The position numbers were made by a program, and so were the translations under genes. 64,000 bases of DNA from Candidatus Methylaffinis lahnbergensis (GTDB lineage: Bacteria; Pseudomonadota; Alphaproteobacteria; Rhizobiales; Beijerinckiaceae). Where the stretch lies: positions 1 through 64,000 of the forward strand of contig PEFW01000009.1 in the NCBI GenBank assembly GCA_002890675.1. Direction: 5' to 3'. The notes under the pieces were generated by a model that was not told the origin of the DNA, searched no databases, and saw only the letters and a program-made list of their open reading frames with translations. Each line of letters starts with the position of its first letter. Within the stretch, counting starts at the first letter, position 1. Positions 8,477 to 18,414 of this stretch are shown one piece after another.

Positions 8477-10585
8477 TTAGCCGCCGAACAGCGCGTCGAA
8501 AAAGTTTTGCATTCCGGATTGGGCGCGCTGCTTATGTCCCAAGGCCCCAGCGTTGGGGATGTCCGCAGGTGGCACCGGCCCGCCGGGGCCCGGGCGCGCG
8601 TCGTTGCGCTGAACCGGCCAACCCTCCGGCGGCGGGGCAGGGGGAGCTGCAACTTGCCGCACCTGGCTCGCGGGTGGCGCGCCGAACAAGCCAGGCAGCG
8701 AGGGCCAGCCATTGTTTTCCGCCACGGGCACGCCGCCTGGGCCAAAACCATGCCAAAACCCGCCCGGGAGCGGCTGCGGCGGCACGCCGTTATGCGCGCT
8801 CCGCATAAAACGCGACCAGATTTCTACGGGAAGATTGCCGCCGGAGGCTTTTTTTGTCGGCGAATTATCGTCGTTGCCAAGCCAGACGCCGGCGACGAGA
8901 TGGCTCGTGTAGCCGATGAACCAGGCATCGCGGAACTCCTGGCTCGTCCCGGTTTTCCCGGCCGCCTGCCAGCCAGGCACCGAGGCCTTGCGCGCCGTGC
9001 CCGTTAACAGGGTCTCCTGCATCATGGTATTCATCATCGCCACATAATTTGGATCGATGACCCGGCCATTGCGCGCGCCCTTGCGCTGATAGAGGAGTTT
9101 TCCAGAGGCGGTTTTTACGCGCGAAATAATCTGCGGCTGCACGCCAATGCCGCTATTGGCGAAAGCTGCGTAGGCGGCCACGATTTCAAGCGGCGTGACT
9201 TCCGATGTACCGAGCGCGATCGATGGGTTGGCGGAAAGATCGGATGCGATCCCAAGACGATGCGCGACCCTGACTATCGCCTTCGGGCCGACTTCCAGGC
9301 CGAGGCGTACCGCCACGGTATTCAACGACAGCGATAGCGCCTTGGTGAGCGAGACGGGGCCGAAATACTCATGTGCGTAATTTTCCGGCTGCCAGCCCTT
9401 TACATTGATCGGCGCGTCCTCACGCACCGAGTCAGGGTTGAGGCCGGCTTCGAGCGCGGCGAGATAAACGAAAGGTTTGAACGCCGACCCAGGCTGGCGT
9501 TTGGCCGAAGCCGCGCGGTCGAACTGGCTTTCGGCGTAATTGCGGCCGCCGACCAGCGCCTTGATCGCGCCATCTGGGGCGAGCGCGACGAGCGCTCCCT
9601 GGCCGACGCCGAAAGCCGCGCCTTTGCGATCAAGCGCATCGGCAAGCGCTGCTTCCGCCAGCGCCTGCAGGCCGCCGTCGAGCGTCGTCGATACGGCGAT
9701 GTCCTCGTCGATCGCGCCGATCGTATCGTCGAGCGCGTCCATCACGAAATCCGCGGCGTAATTGACCGCGCTCGCGTTTTGGTCGCGGACGGTTTTCGCG
9801 GGATGGGCGAGGGCGAGGGCCGCCATCGCATCGGTTACAAAACCCTCCTGACGCATCGCCTCGACGACTTGGCAAGCGCGCTCGGCGGCGCCGGACGGAT
9901 TGCGATTTGGCGCAAGTCGCGTCGGCGCCTTCACGAGACCGGCGAGGATCGCCGCCTCCGGCACGGTCACGTTGCGGGCGCCGTGGCCAAAATATTTTTC
10001 CGCAGCCGCTTCGACGCCATAGGCGCCAGAGCCGAAATAAACGCGGTTCAAATACAATTCGAGAATCTGATTTTTCGAATATTTATGCTCGAGCCAGAGC
10101 GCGAGGATCGCTTCCTGGATCTTTCGCGAAACGGTCCTTTCCTGGGTCAGAAAGAGGTTTTTGGCGAGCTGCTGCGTCAGTGTCGAACCGCCCTGCACCA
10201 TGCCGCCGCCTGCTATATTACGAATCAGGGCACGCAACATTCCTTGTGGATCGATTCCCACATGCGAAAAAAAGCGGCGATCCTCGATCGCGATAAAGGC
10301 CTTTGGCAGGTAGGGGGGCAGGTCGGCGATCCGGACCGCGGCGCCTCCGGTGTCGCCGCGATTGGCGAGCATAACTCCGTTTTCGTCGAGAATGGCAATG
10401 TTTGGCGGCCGTTTCGGCACGGTAAGTGCGTCGATCGGCGGCAATTTTGTTGCTTGATAGGCAATCACGCCCGCGCCCGCCGCCACGCCCCATACCGTTG
10501 CGATCATGCCCCAATAGAGCAGAAAAGCCGCCGGCGAGCGGCGTTTCCGGCTTGAGACTCGTGATCTTCCGGCACGGTGGGACAC
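8477..10585 (-). CDS. mrcA: Bifunctional penicillin-binding protein 1A
   Basis: 702 residues. A basic cytoplasmic tail and one membrane helix (about 20-44) are followed by a GT51 transglycosylase domain with E101 in EDRRFFSHVGID and GGSTLTQQLAKN. The transpeptidase domain has S367-x-x-K370 (GSAFKPF), SLN at 420-422 and KTG at 544-546. All catalytic motifs are intact. It polymerises and cross-links peptidoglycan in the periplasm. The C-terminal 80 residues are Pro/Gly-rich, probably disordered. The start is GTG. It is divergent from dnaN. Confidence 0.95.
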   Translation of the reverse strand: MSHRAGRSRVSSRKRRSPAAFLLYWGMIATVWGVAAGAGVIAYQATKLPPIDALTVPKRPPNIAILDENGVMLANRGDTGGAAVRIADLPPYLPKAFIAIEDRRFFSHVGIDPQGMLRALIRNIAGGGMVQGGSTLTQQLAKNLFLTQERTVSRKIQEAILALWLEHKYSKNQILELYLNRVYFGSGAYGVEAAAEKYFGHGARNVTVPEAAILAGLVKAPTRLAPNRNPSGAAERACQVVEAMRQEGFVTDAMAALALAHPAKTVRDQNASAVNYAADFVMDALDDTIGAIDEDIAVSTTLDGGLQALAEAALADALDRKGAAFGVGQGALVALAPDGAIKALVGGRNYAESQFDRAASAKRQPGSAFKPFVYLAALEAGLNPDSVREDAPINVKGWQPENYAHEYFGPVSLTKALSLSLNTVAVRLGLEVGPKAIVRVAHRLGIASDLSANPSIALGTSEVTPLEIVAAYAAFANSGIGVQPQIISRVKTASGKLLYQRKGARNGRVIDPNYVAMMNTMMQETLLTGTARKASVPGWQAAGKTGTSQEFRDAWFIGYTSHLVAGVWLGNDDNSPTKKASGGNLPVEIWSRFMRSAHNGVPPQPLPGGFWHGFGPGGVPVAENNGWPSLPGLFGAPPASQVRQVAAPPAPPPEGWPVQRNDARPGPGGPVPPADIPNAGALGHKQRAQSGMQNFFDALFGG

Positions 10586-10973
10586 GCGTTCACCGATCCT
10601 TATGTGATTTTAAAAAGATTGGGTTTTCGAACGAATGGCCAATTTTTCCCGGAGATTGACCAAAGTCCGGCTCGCGGCGCTCTGCCGTCTCGCGCTTTGT
10701 CACCACAAACGAGTGGCGCGCCGTCAGAATCGAGTGAAACCACTTTCCGGAGCATTGCTTCCTGCCCAGGGCAATTTTTTATGTTAATTCCGCCGGATTA
10801 AGGGCAAGTAAAGGGCCGGGCTCGCGCTGGAAACTTGGCGCGGCCCGTGCAAAACCTTTGTGAATTCGTCGCGGCGGCTTGCGATTCGGCCAAGGCCGCG
10901 CCAAAGTCCGCCCCCGGGCGCATCCATGGCGCGCGCGGGATGGATCGAACAAAAGCCCCATTGGACCGCCCCC
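10586..10973. other. Divergent promoter region between PBP1A and dnaN
   Basis: 388 bp carrying the promoters of both flanking genes. Local AT-rich runs occur near 10605-10650 and 10770-10795. An in-frame extension of dnaN (from 10860) is open but has no family resemblance. No structured RNA was recognised. Confidence 0.4.
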
Positions 10974-12113
10974 ATGAAAGTTACTCTCGAACGAGCGGCT
11001 TTGTTGAAGTCTCTTGGCCACGTGCATCGCGTCGTGGAGCGTCGCAACACGATTCCCATTCTCTCGAATGTCCTGTTGCGTGCCGAAGACCAAGCGCTGC
11101 TCCTGAAGGCGACCGATCTCGACCTGGAAGTGATCGAGCGATTGGCAGCGGACGTCGGCGCCGCCGGCGCAACCACGGTTCCCGCGCATATCCTCTTTGA
11201 AATTGTCCGCAAGCTCCCAGACGGCGCGCAAGTTTCGCTCGAATCGCACGGCGAGTCCGGCCAGTTGCAGCTACGCTCGGGGCGTTCGCGATTCAACCTC
11301 CAGTCCTTGCCGGACAGCGATTTTCCGGACCTCGCCACGGGCGAACTCGGTCACGCTTTCAACCTCGCCGCCGGCGACCTCAAACGGCTGATCGACAAAA
11401 CCCAGTTCGCGATTTCCAGTGAAGAGACACGCTATTACCTCAATGGCATTTTTTTGCACACCGCTGATGTCGAAGGCCATATGATGTTGCGTGCCGTCGC
11501 GACCGACGGGCACAGGCTGGCGCGGGTCGATATTCGCACCCCCGATGGTGCGATTGGCATGCCGGGAGTGATCGTGCCGCGCAAAGCCGTGTCCGAGGTG
11601 CAAAAACTCATCGAGGATCCCGGCCAGGAAGTCCGCGTCGAAATTTCGGCGGCGAAGGCGCGCTTCACCTTCGGCGATCCTTCGGCTAGCGCGGGACAAG
11701 TGGTGCTGACTTCGAAATTGATCGACGGCACCTTTCCCGATTATCTTCGGGTAATCCCGTCCGGCAATGACAAGCGCCTCATTGTCGATCGCGCGCCTTT
11801 TGCGGCGGCGGTCGATAGGGTCTCGACGATTTCGTCGGAGCGCGGCCGCGCCGTTAAGCTCGCCCTCGCCGATTCGAAGCTGACTCTTTCCGTGACCAAT
11901 CCAGATTCCGGCTCGGCGACCGAGGAACTCGATGTCGAATATGATTCCTCGCCGATCGATATCGGTTTCAACGCCCGCTACCTCCTCGACATTACCGAGC
12001 AGCTCGACGGCGACACCGTGCTGTTCAAGCTTGCCGACCCGGGTTCGCCCACTCTTGTGCAAGACCGCGACGGCGCAGCCGCCCTTTATGTGCTGATGCC
12101 GATGCGGGTCTGA
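10974..12113 (+). CDS. dnaN: DNA polymerase III beta sliding clamp
   Basis: 379 residues organised as three clamp domains. It begins MKVTLERAALLKSLGHVHRVVERRNTIPIL (given here only as the N-terminal region), contains ATDGHRLARVDI in domain 2, and ends with the family-typical LYVLMPMRV. It forms the ring dimer that tethers polymerases to DNA. The start at this ATG, not the upstream frame, matches the universal N-terminus. dnaN lies away from dnaA here; no initiator gene or origin features adjoin it. Confidence 0.96.
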   Translation: MKVTLERAALLKSLGHVHRVVERRNTIPILSNVLLRAEDQALLLKATDLDLEVIERLAADVGAAGATTVPAHILFEIVRKLPDGAQVSLESHGESGQLQLRSGRSRFNLQSLPDSDFPDLATGELGHAFNLAAGDLKRLIDKTQFAISSEETRYYLNGIFLHTADVEGHMMLRAVATDGHRLARVDIRTPDGAIGMPGVIVPRKAVSEVQKLIEDPGQEVRVEISAAKARFTFGDPSASAGQVVLTSKLIDGTFPDYLRVIPSGNDKRLIVDRAPFAAAVDRVSTISSERGRAVKLALADSKLTLSVTNPDSGSATEELDVEYDSSPIDIGFNARYLLDITEQLDGDTVLFKLADPGSPTLVQDRDGAAALYVLMPMRV

Positions 12114-12122
12114 GAACGAAAA

Positions 12123-12157
12123 GCGCCAGCCGCTCCAGGTGTTTCGCCGACTGGCGC
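12123..12157 (+). terminator. Possible dnaN terminator hairpin
   Basis: GCGCCAG (12123-12129) and CTGGCGC (12151-12157) form a perfect 7-bp stem just after the dnaN stop. There is no T-run, so intrinsic termination is uncertain. Confidence 0.35.
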
Positions 12158-12227
12158 ATAGGAACCGGAGACGCGGACACGGCCTCCCGGCCGGAACGCG
12201 GATAAGATTCTTGACCGGCGCACACTC

Positions 12228-13016
12228 ATGATTAGATCCGCGCTGATGAACGTGATGACCGCCGCCGCCCTCAAGGCGGGGCGCGGCTTGAAGCGCGATT
12301 TTGGCGAGGTGGAAAACCTGCAAGTCTCGGTGAAAGGACCTGGGGATTTCGTGTCCGCCGCAGATCGCAAGGCCGAAAAAATTCTCCACAACGAATTGGC
12401 AAAAGCGCGGCCGGGCTATGGTTTCGTCATGGAGGAAAGCGGCCGGATCGACGGCACCGACAAGAGTCACACCTGGTTCATCGATCCGCTCGATGGGACC
12501 ACCAATTTTCTGCACGGCTTGCCGGTTTTCGCGATCTCGATCGGACTTGCCCGCGAAGACCAGATCGTTGCCGGGCTCGTCCATAATCCGGCGACCGGCG
12601 ACATGTTTATCGCCCAGAAAGGGCAAGGCGCCTACCAAAACAACCGGCGGCTGCGCGTGGCCGCGCGGCGCGACCTGGCAGATTGCATAATCGGCTGCGG
12701 CATTCCGCATCTTGGCAAAACCAAGGAATATCCGCGCTTCGCGGCCGATCTCGCAACGGTCATGGCGAAGGCCGGCAATCTTCGCCGCCTCGGCGCCGCC
12801 GCCCTCGATCTTTGCTTTGTGGCTTCAGGAAGTTATGACGGCTTTTGGGAGCATAATTTGCAGGCCTGGGATGTCGCGGCCGGAATTATCATCGTGAAGG
12901 AGGCGGGAGGCTTCGTCACCGACGCGGACGGTGGCGCCGAGATGTTGGCCAAGGGTTCCGTCTGCGCCGGCAACGAGGCGATCCATCGCGATTTGTTGAA
13001 CCTGATCCGCACTTGA
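12228..13016 (+). CDS. suhB: Inositol monophosphatase family protein
   Basis: 262 residues, the normal IMPase length. The metal and phosphate site is intact: EE at residues 69-70, the FIDPLDGTTNFLHG motif (D86, D89, T91), and the C-terminal WDVAAGIIIVKEAGG with its catalytic aspartate. Mg2+-dependent hydrolysis of inositol-1-phosphate or a similar sugar or nucleotide phosphate is expected. SuhB orthologues also influence rRNA antitermination. The symbol is by family resemblance. It follows dnaN by 114 bp on the same strand. Confidence 0.88.
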   Translation: MIRSALMNVMTAAALKAGRGLKRDFGEVENLQVSVKGPGDFVSAADRKAEKILHNELAKARPGYGFVMEESGRIDGTDKSHTWFIDPLDGTTNFLHGLPVFAISIGLAREDQIVAGLVHNPATGDMFIAQKGQGAYQNNRRLRVAARRDLADCIIGCGIPHLGKTKEYPRFAADLATVMAKAGNLRRLGAAALDLCFVASGSYDGFWEHNLQAWDVAAGIIIVKEAGGFVTDADGGAEMLAKGSVCAGNEAIHRDLLNLIRT

Positions 13017-13070
13017 CCATGGGTTCGTCATCAGCAGGAAACCCGCACAGTCGCTTCACGAACTAGCCCT

Positions 13071-14753
13071 CTACCGCTTCCGCCCGCCCAAACGCCAGAC
13101 ATCGCCGCACCCGTGGGACCCCGCGCGACCCAAGTTTGCTGCAAGCTCACCAGCCAGGCGCAACGCCAGGGCAACGATTGTAATCGTTGGCATGTCGCTG
13201 CCCGCTGTGGGAAAAACCGAACTCCCCGCAACGAAAAGATTGGAAATTCCGTGCACCCTGCAATTGGCATCGACCACACCCTTCGCCGGATCAGAGTCCA
13301 TCCGCGTTGTGCCCATGTGATGCCAGCAGCCCACGATGTTTTTTGGCCAGATTTCCGCCGGATCCACCGGTTCTCCGACGAACTGAAGCACACCTTGCCT
13401 TGTCATTTCCTGAGTAAGCAGCTTACGGAGCGAGATGAAATGCAGCTTATCTCTCTCGGTTACCTGCCAATCCACCTCAACTTTATTGAGTCCAAGCCGG
13501 TCGCGTGCGGACGAGAGGGTTACTCGACTGTCGTAGTTTGGGATTGGCTCGATAATTGTCCAAAGTTCGAAAGCCCGTTTCACGAAGCGTGGATTCAAAT
13601 GTGTATCGAGGACGCCGATAATCGCTTCAGGAACATTTCCTACGATGGCCGGCACCGCTCGGATAATCGCGCGCGCCATATCTCCAAATGAATATCCGAA
13701 ACGCGCGCGGCCTTTTACCTGCCTAGAAATTGCTCTTAAGCCCAAATACGCCTTGGACATGCCACTCGTATAGCGCGCGACGAAATAGGTTTTGGAATTT
13801 GGTATTGATAACTTTCGTTGGCACTCGGAGGTCGGCGCGACGTGGGCGGAAATGCGAGCGTCCCCGGAAAAATACCCTGCGCGTGAGAGAACCATTGTTT
13901 GGTCGTAAAGCCGCCGATGACGCTGCTGGGCGTTTATGCGCACTATGTCCGAGCGGATCCGCGGATGGTCCATGAAATAGCGTCCAACGAGGTCGCGCCC
14001 GTTGCCCAGCCCCATCCTTTGAGTTTGGTTCGAAAGCAGCAGAAGACGCGCATTCTCGATGCCGCCGGCAGCCAACACAACAATTCTTGCGGATATTGTA
14101 AAACTCTTTCCGTTAAGCGTCCGCACCCGAACGCCGGTTACCGTCGTTGCTGTGTCGTTCGTTTGGATTTCGGTCGCATTTGAGAACAGCATGACCTTTA
14201 TGTTGGCTGCTTCGCCTAGCTGTGCCCGATAAATATCTCCGAATTTGGCTTGCGGGTTGATTTGGCTGATGACGTTATGCAGGCACTCTCGATCGAGCGG
14301 GAAGAGGAATAAATCGTCCTTCGCCATTTTTTGCGACCATTTGCTCTCATCATATTCAAATGGCCCGAGTTTCAAGAGCGAATGACTGCGTTCATAATAG
14401 CGATCCAATTCTTCCTTGCCGAATGGCCATCCGCTATTAGGAACTCCCTCACGCTTTTTGAAATCTAGGGAATCGAGAGGCCGGCAATGGCCGCCCCAGC
14501 AATTGGTGCTGCCCCCGAAATATCGGCTTCGGGCTTCATCTAGTCTGTCGTAGGATAGACCCACATTCTTGCCGTCATACAGTGACTGCGTCATTGGATC
14601 TGAACGGATGCCCCCGCTTTCTAATAGAATGACATTGTACGATTTTGCTAAAAATTCGAGAGCAATTGAAATTCCTGCCGCTCCAGCGCCAATAATGCAG
14701 AGACCTGTTTGGAATGTAGTTGAATCATCAATTGATCTAGAATCTATAATCAT
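13071..14753 (-). CDS. GMC-family FAD-dependent oxidoreductase
   Basis: 560 residues. An N-terminal Rossmann FAD motif (IGAGAAGISIALEF, from about residue 21), the STNCWGGHCRP region of GMC enzymes and LAAGGIENARLLL lead to a C-terminal HHMGTTRMD followed by VFPTAGSDMPTIT, with the catalytic histidine region. It probably oxidises an alcohol or sugar hydroxyl. Base composition is visibly more AT-rich than flanking genes, and a 550-bp spacer lies beyond its start, suggesting acquisition. There is no signal peptide and no cytochrome partner next to it. The substrate is unknown. Confidence 0.85.
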   Translation of the reverse strand: MIIDSRSIDDSTTFQTGLCIIGAGAAGISIALEFLAKSYNVILLESGGIRSDPMTQSLYDGKNVGLSYDRLDEARSRYFGGSTNCWGGHCRPLDSLDFKKREGVPNSGWPFGKEELDRYYERSHSLLKLGPFEYDESKWSQKMAKDDLFLFPLDRECLHNVISQINPQAKFGDIYRAQLGEAANIKVMLFSNATEIQTNDTATTVTGVRVRTLNGKSFTISARIVVLAAGGIENARLLLLSNQTQRMGLGNGRDLVGRYFMDHPRIRSDIVRINAQQRHRRLYDQTMVLSRAGYFSGDARISAHVAPTSECQRKLSIPNSKTYFVARYTSGMSKAYLGLRAISRQVKGRARFGYSFGDMARAIIRAVPAIVGNVPEAIIGVLDTHLNPRFVKRAFELWTIIEPIPNYDSRVTLSSARDRLGLNKVEVDWQVTERDKLHFISLRKLLTQEMTRQGVLQFVGEPVDPAEIWPKNIVGCWHHMGTTRMDSDPAKGVVDANCRVHGISNLFVAGSSVFPTAGSDMPTITIVALALRLAGELAANLGRAGSHGCGDVWRLGGRKR

Positions 14754-15307
14754 CTTATTGGAACCGTTCGGTCAGAAAATATCGCGAAGATTCACTAATT
14801 CAACCCAACGAAGCGCGCGATGGCAGTGGTGCAAAGTGAAATGGACCCGTGTGGTTGGACCGCTTTAACCGGTTTCTTAGTTGCAAACCCGACCGCCCCT
14901 GTTTTCCCCTATCATATCCCCAAGGGTTTTGTCTTCTGCTATTGTTGCTGGCGAAGCTGGCCAAGGACTCCGTCATGACGAAACTCGGCGAAGCCATCGC
15001 TTCCCAAGCGATTGCGGAGGTATGGCCGGCGGCAGGGATGGATCAATCGGGCAGCGTCGGCCTCGGCCGTGATGCCCACAGTCTTTGCTCGCGCCGTTCC
15101 GCCAAGCCAGACCCATTTGGGTGCGATAGCCAAGCCCGGTAAAGCCGCCGGGCGGAAGGGATAAAGCCGGGCAACTATTCGAGAAACAACAGCTAGGGTC
15201 CAGACTCAATTACCTACAACTGATCGATTCGACTCATTTTCAGTTTCGCTACCGAATATACAAATGATTCGTTTTCGATGGGTTACAGGTCAAGAAAATA
15301 ATCGCAC
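14754..15307. other. Non-coding spacer, possibly containing a decayed insertion
   Basis: 554 bp between two leftward genes. Overlapping minus-strand frames at 14939-15209 look like a frameshifted coding relic but match no family I recognise. GGGTCCAGACTCAATTA near 15196 resembles the style of an insertion-sequence end, though no partner end was found. Confidence 0.35.
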
Positions 15308-17008
15308 TCAGCCGCCATCGTCCTGCAAAAATCCAGCGGCGAAAAGTGCTTGCAAAACTGGCGGCAGATTTTCGGGGATGTCCTCGGCGATGAGGCCCGG
15401 CCCGTAATGCCGTGCGGCGGCGCCGTGAAGCCAGACGGCGGCGGAGGCGGCCTCGAAGGGCGGCATGGATTGGGCAAGAAGGCCGCCCGCAATCCCGGCC
15501 AATACATCGCCCGAACCCGCCGTGGCGAGCCATGGCGGCAAATCCTCGGCTATTGACGCCAAGCCCTCCGGATCCGCAACCACCGTATCGGGGCCTTTCA
15601 AAACCACCACCGCGCCGCTCAATGCCGCTGCAGCGCGCGTGCGGTCGAGTTTTGCTTCCGAATGCAGTCCGTCGAAATGCGACGGCAAGACTTGTTCCGG
15701 CATATCGAGACGAAGCCATTGGCTTTGGTCATTTTGGCCGGCATGGCCAAAGAGGCGCGCGAATTCGCCATCGTGCGGCGTGAGCACGACGTCCCCGCCT
15801 CGTCGCCGGATCATTTGCGCGAGACCGAAAACATCGTCTTCAAAACTCGTGAGCGCATCGGCGTCGAGGACGAGTGCGCGGGATGGCGCGCCGGATTTTC
15901 CGTTTCGGCTGAGTGCGGCCCGCACCAGGGCCCGGGTTTTTTCTCCCACGCCCAGCCCTGGTCCCATGACGAGCGTGTTCATTCGGGGATCCGCGAGGAG
16001 GCTGGTGAGGCCGTCCGCATCGTCGCACACGCGGGTCATGATCGCGGTGAGCGCCGCGGCATGGACGCAAAGCGCCGCGCTCGGAGTTGCGACCGTCACC
16101 AGCCCCGCGCCTGCGCGAAGCGCGCCGCGCGCGGCAAGACGTGCGGCACCCGTTTGCGCGAGCCCGCCGGAGAGGACCACGGCATGACCGCGCGAATATT
16201 TATGTCCTTCGACGCGTGGAACGGGGAATGTCTGCCGCCACAAAGCCGGACAATTGGCGAAGGTTTTGGGCGAGATCGCCGCCAGGACATGTTCCGCGAT
16301 TCCGATATCCGCGATGACCGTGCGGCCGCAATGGATGCGGCCCGGCAGCAGCAAGTGCCCCGGCTTGCGGCGAAAAAATGTGACGGTACGTGCGGCGATT
16401 ATCGCGGCGCCACGGATTTGCCCGCTGGAGCCGTCGATGCCGGAGGGAACATCCACGGCGAGGACCGGCCTTTTGGTTCGCCGCGTCCATTCATTGAGAC
16501 GCAAGACCAAAGCCTTGGCCTGCCCATCGAGATCGCGACCAAGGCCCGCGCCGAAGAGCGCGTCGATCGCGAGAGCGGCAGGATCGAGATCAAGTTCCTC
16601 GACGGCGAGGATCTTGCCGGTCCAATTCTTGGCGGCAAGCGCGGCGTCGCCCTGCAAGCGGTCGCGCGCGCCAAGCAGTCCGAGCTCGACGGTAAATTCT
16701 TGGCGCGCGAGCAGGCGGGCGGCGACAAAGCCGTCACCGCCATTGTTGCCCGGCCCGCAAAAAACCGCGATGCGGCCGTGGCGAGGAACAAGCCGCGTGG
16801 CCTCGCGCGCCACTGCCGCGCCGGCCTGTTCCATCAGGACAAGACCGGGCGTTCCCCCCGCGATGGTCAGCCGGTCGGCTTCCGCCATTTCGGCGTTTGT
16901 CAAGAGTTCTCTATGCGACGTATTTGGCAGCATGCGCAAAACCGGGGTGAAAGCAAAGGGCATTTTGCCGAGGCAACGCCGAACCGGCGCTTGACCGCCA
17001 TCGGACAA
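15308..17008 (-). CDS. nnrDE: Bifunctional NAD(P)H-hydrate epimerase / ADP-dependent dehydratase
   Basis: 566 residues fusing both NAD(P)HX repair enzymes. The N-terminal YjeF_N epimerase has FCGPGNNGGDGFVAARLL and FGAGLGRDLDG. The C-terminal ribokinase-fold dehydratase has VMGPGLGVGEKT, LTPHDGEFARLFG and the nucleotide/catalytic ATAGSGDVLAGIAGGLL. Together they restore hydrated nicotinamide cofactors. Alternative in-frame starts at 16963 and 16933 give an N-terminus closer to the family start (HRELLTNAEMAEAD). pheS lies 237 bp upstream on the same strand. Confidence 0.92.
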   Translation of the reverse strand: MSDGGQAPVRRCLGKMPFAFTPVLRMLPNTSHRELLTNAEMAEADRLTIAGGTPGLVLMEQAGAAVAREATRLVPRHGRIAVFCGPGNNGGDGFVAARLLARQEFTVELGLLGARDRLQGDAALAAKNWTGKILAVEELDLDPAALAIDALFGAGLGRDLDGQAKALVLRLNEWTRRTKRPVLAVDVPSGIDGSSGQIRGAAIIAARTVTFFRRKPGHLLLPGRIHCGRTVIADIGIAEHVLAAISPKTFANCPALWRQTFPVPRVEGHKYSRGHAVVLSGGLAQTGAARLAARGALRAGAGLVTVATPSAALCVHAAALTAIMTRVCDDADGLTSLLADPRMNTLVMGPGLGVGEKTRALVRAALSRNGKSGAPSRALVLDADALTSFEDDVFGLAQMIRRRGGDVVLTPHDGEFARLFGHAGQNDQSQWLRLDMPEQVLPSHFDGLHSEAKLDRTRAAAALSGAVVVLKGPDTVVADPEGLASIAEDLPPWLATAGSGDVLAGIAGGLLAQSMPPFEAASAAVWLHGAAARHYGPGLIAEDIPENLPPVLQALFAAGFLQDDGG

Positions 17009-17245
17009 TGCGACTACTTATTCACCTTCTGGATCGTGGCGGCGGACAGGTAGAGTCGAGTGGGCGCTCGGAGCGAATTTGACGTTCCGGTATTCTGTAA
17101 CCTGACAGAGCGATTCGAAGAAAAAGAATTTAGATTAGGTGACATATCCGGCAGTCTTTCGATTGTGCCGCCGAAACCGCGCCCCGGCTTCTGGGTTTGC
17201 GCGGATCCTGCCGGACGCCAAACACATTTGCTGAGTGGCCGCCGT

Positions 17246-18340
17246 TCACCGCTCACTCATGCCGCCGATGAGAGACGGAATATCGAGCGGACGGAAGCCG
17301 TAATGTTTCAGCCAGCGGATGTCGGCCTCGAAGAAAGCGCGCAAATCCGGCATGCCATATTTCAGCATCGCGAGGCGGTCGACTCCGACACCCCAGGCGA
17401 AACCCTGATAAATGCCGGGATCGAGGCCGCAATTACGCAAGACATTTGGATGCACCATACCGCAGCCCAAGATTTCAAGCCAATCCTCGCCTTCACCAAA
17501 GCGCATCTCGCCGCCCTTGCGCGAGCATTGGATATCAACTTCCATCGACGGCTCGGTGAACGGAAAATAACTCGGCCGGAACCGCATCTTGACGTCCGGA
17601 ACCTCGAAAAAGGCTTTGCAGGATTCCTCGAGAATCCATTTGAGATGGCCAAGATGCGCGGAGCGGTCGATGACCAGTCCTTCGACCTGATGAAACATCG
17701 GCGTATGCGTCTGATCAGAATCGCAACGGTAGGTGCGCCCCGGGCAAATGACCCGTATCGGCGGCTTTTGGGTCAGCATCGTACGCACCTGCACCGGGCT
17801 CGTATGCGTGCGCAGCACTTTGCGCGTTCCGTCCGGCCCGGGATTGAAAAAGAAGGTGTCGTGCATGTCGCGCGCCGGATGGTCCGGCGGAAAATTCAGT
17901 TTCGTGAAATTATAATCGTCGGTCTCGATGTCCGGCCCCTCGGCGATGGCAAACCCCATGTCGGCGAAAATGACCGCGAGTTCATCCATCACTTGGCTCA
18001 CCGGATGGATGCGCCCGGCCTCGATCCCATGCGGGGCGACCGGCAAGGTGACATCGGCGGTTTCCGCCTTGATGCGGGCTTCGAGCGCCGCTTCCTTCAA
18101 AACCGCGCGCCGTGCGGCGAGCGCCTCCGTCACTTCGTCCTTGAGCGCGTTGATCGCGGCGCCCCGCTCCTTGCGCTCGTCCGGCGCCATCTTGCCGAGA
18201 CCCGCGAGCAGCGCCGTGATCAAGCCTCTTTTCCCAAGCACCGCGACCCGCACGGCTTCGAGCGAGGCTTCGTCTTGAGCGGCGTGAGCGGCAGCGATCG
18301 CGGCCATAATTTGCGCTCGCAGATTTTTCAGGTCCGGCAT
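17246..18340 (-). CDS. pheS: Phenylalanyl-tRNA synthetase alpha subunit
   Basis: 364 residues. The N-terminal coiled coil is followed by the class II core: [10 protein letters not shown], motif 2 [12 protein letters not shown] with [19 protein letters not shown], and the C-terminal [15 protein letters not shown] motif 3. It charges tRNA-Phe as an alpha2-beta2 enzyme in the cytoplasm. pheT, normally the next gene, is absent: nnrDE follows after 237 bp. The start ATG lies close to a GGATCCCTAAACC stretch with a weak ribosome binding site. Confidence 0.95.
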   Translation of the reverse strand: MPDLKNLRAQIMAAIAAAHAAQDEASLEAVRVAVLGKRGLITALLAGLGKMAPDERKERGAAINALKDEVTEALAARRAVLKEAALEARIKAETADVTLPVAPHGIEAGRIHPVSQVMDELAVIFADMGFAIAEGPDIETDDYNFTKLNFPPDHPARDMHDTFFFNPGPDGTRKVLRTHTSPVQVRTMLTQKPPIRVICPGRTYRCDSDQTHTPMFHQVEGLVIDRSAHLGHLKWILEESCKAFFEVPDVKMRFRPSYFPFTEPSMEVDIQCSRKGGEMRFGEGEDWLEILGCGMVHPNVLRNCGLDPGIYQGFAWGVGVDRLAMLKYGMPDLRAFFEADIRWLKHYGFRPLDIPSLIGGMSER

Positions 18341-18414
18341 GGTTTAGGGATCCAGGCGAAGTGGTGAGCGGCTTTTGGCACGCCCGCGAAGCTATGTCGA
18401 GACACGGCGAAACG

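Noticed and set aside
9371..10555. 394-codon plus-strand frame inside PBP1A
   Set aside because: Antisense to a gene with all catalytic motifs intact.
11271..12710. 479-codon minus-strand frame over dnaN and the phosphatase
   Set aside because: Antisense shadow of two core genes in GC-rich DNA.
15662..17053. 463-codon plus-strand frame over nnrDE
   Set aside because: Antisense shadow; no recognisable domain.
17060..18367. 435-codon plus-strand frame over pheS
   Set aside because: Antisense shadow of an essential synthetase gene.
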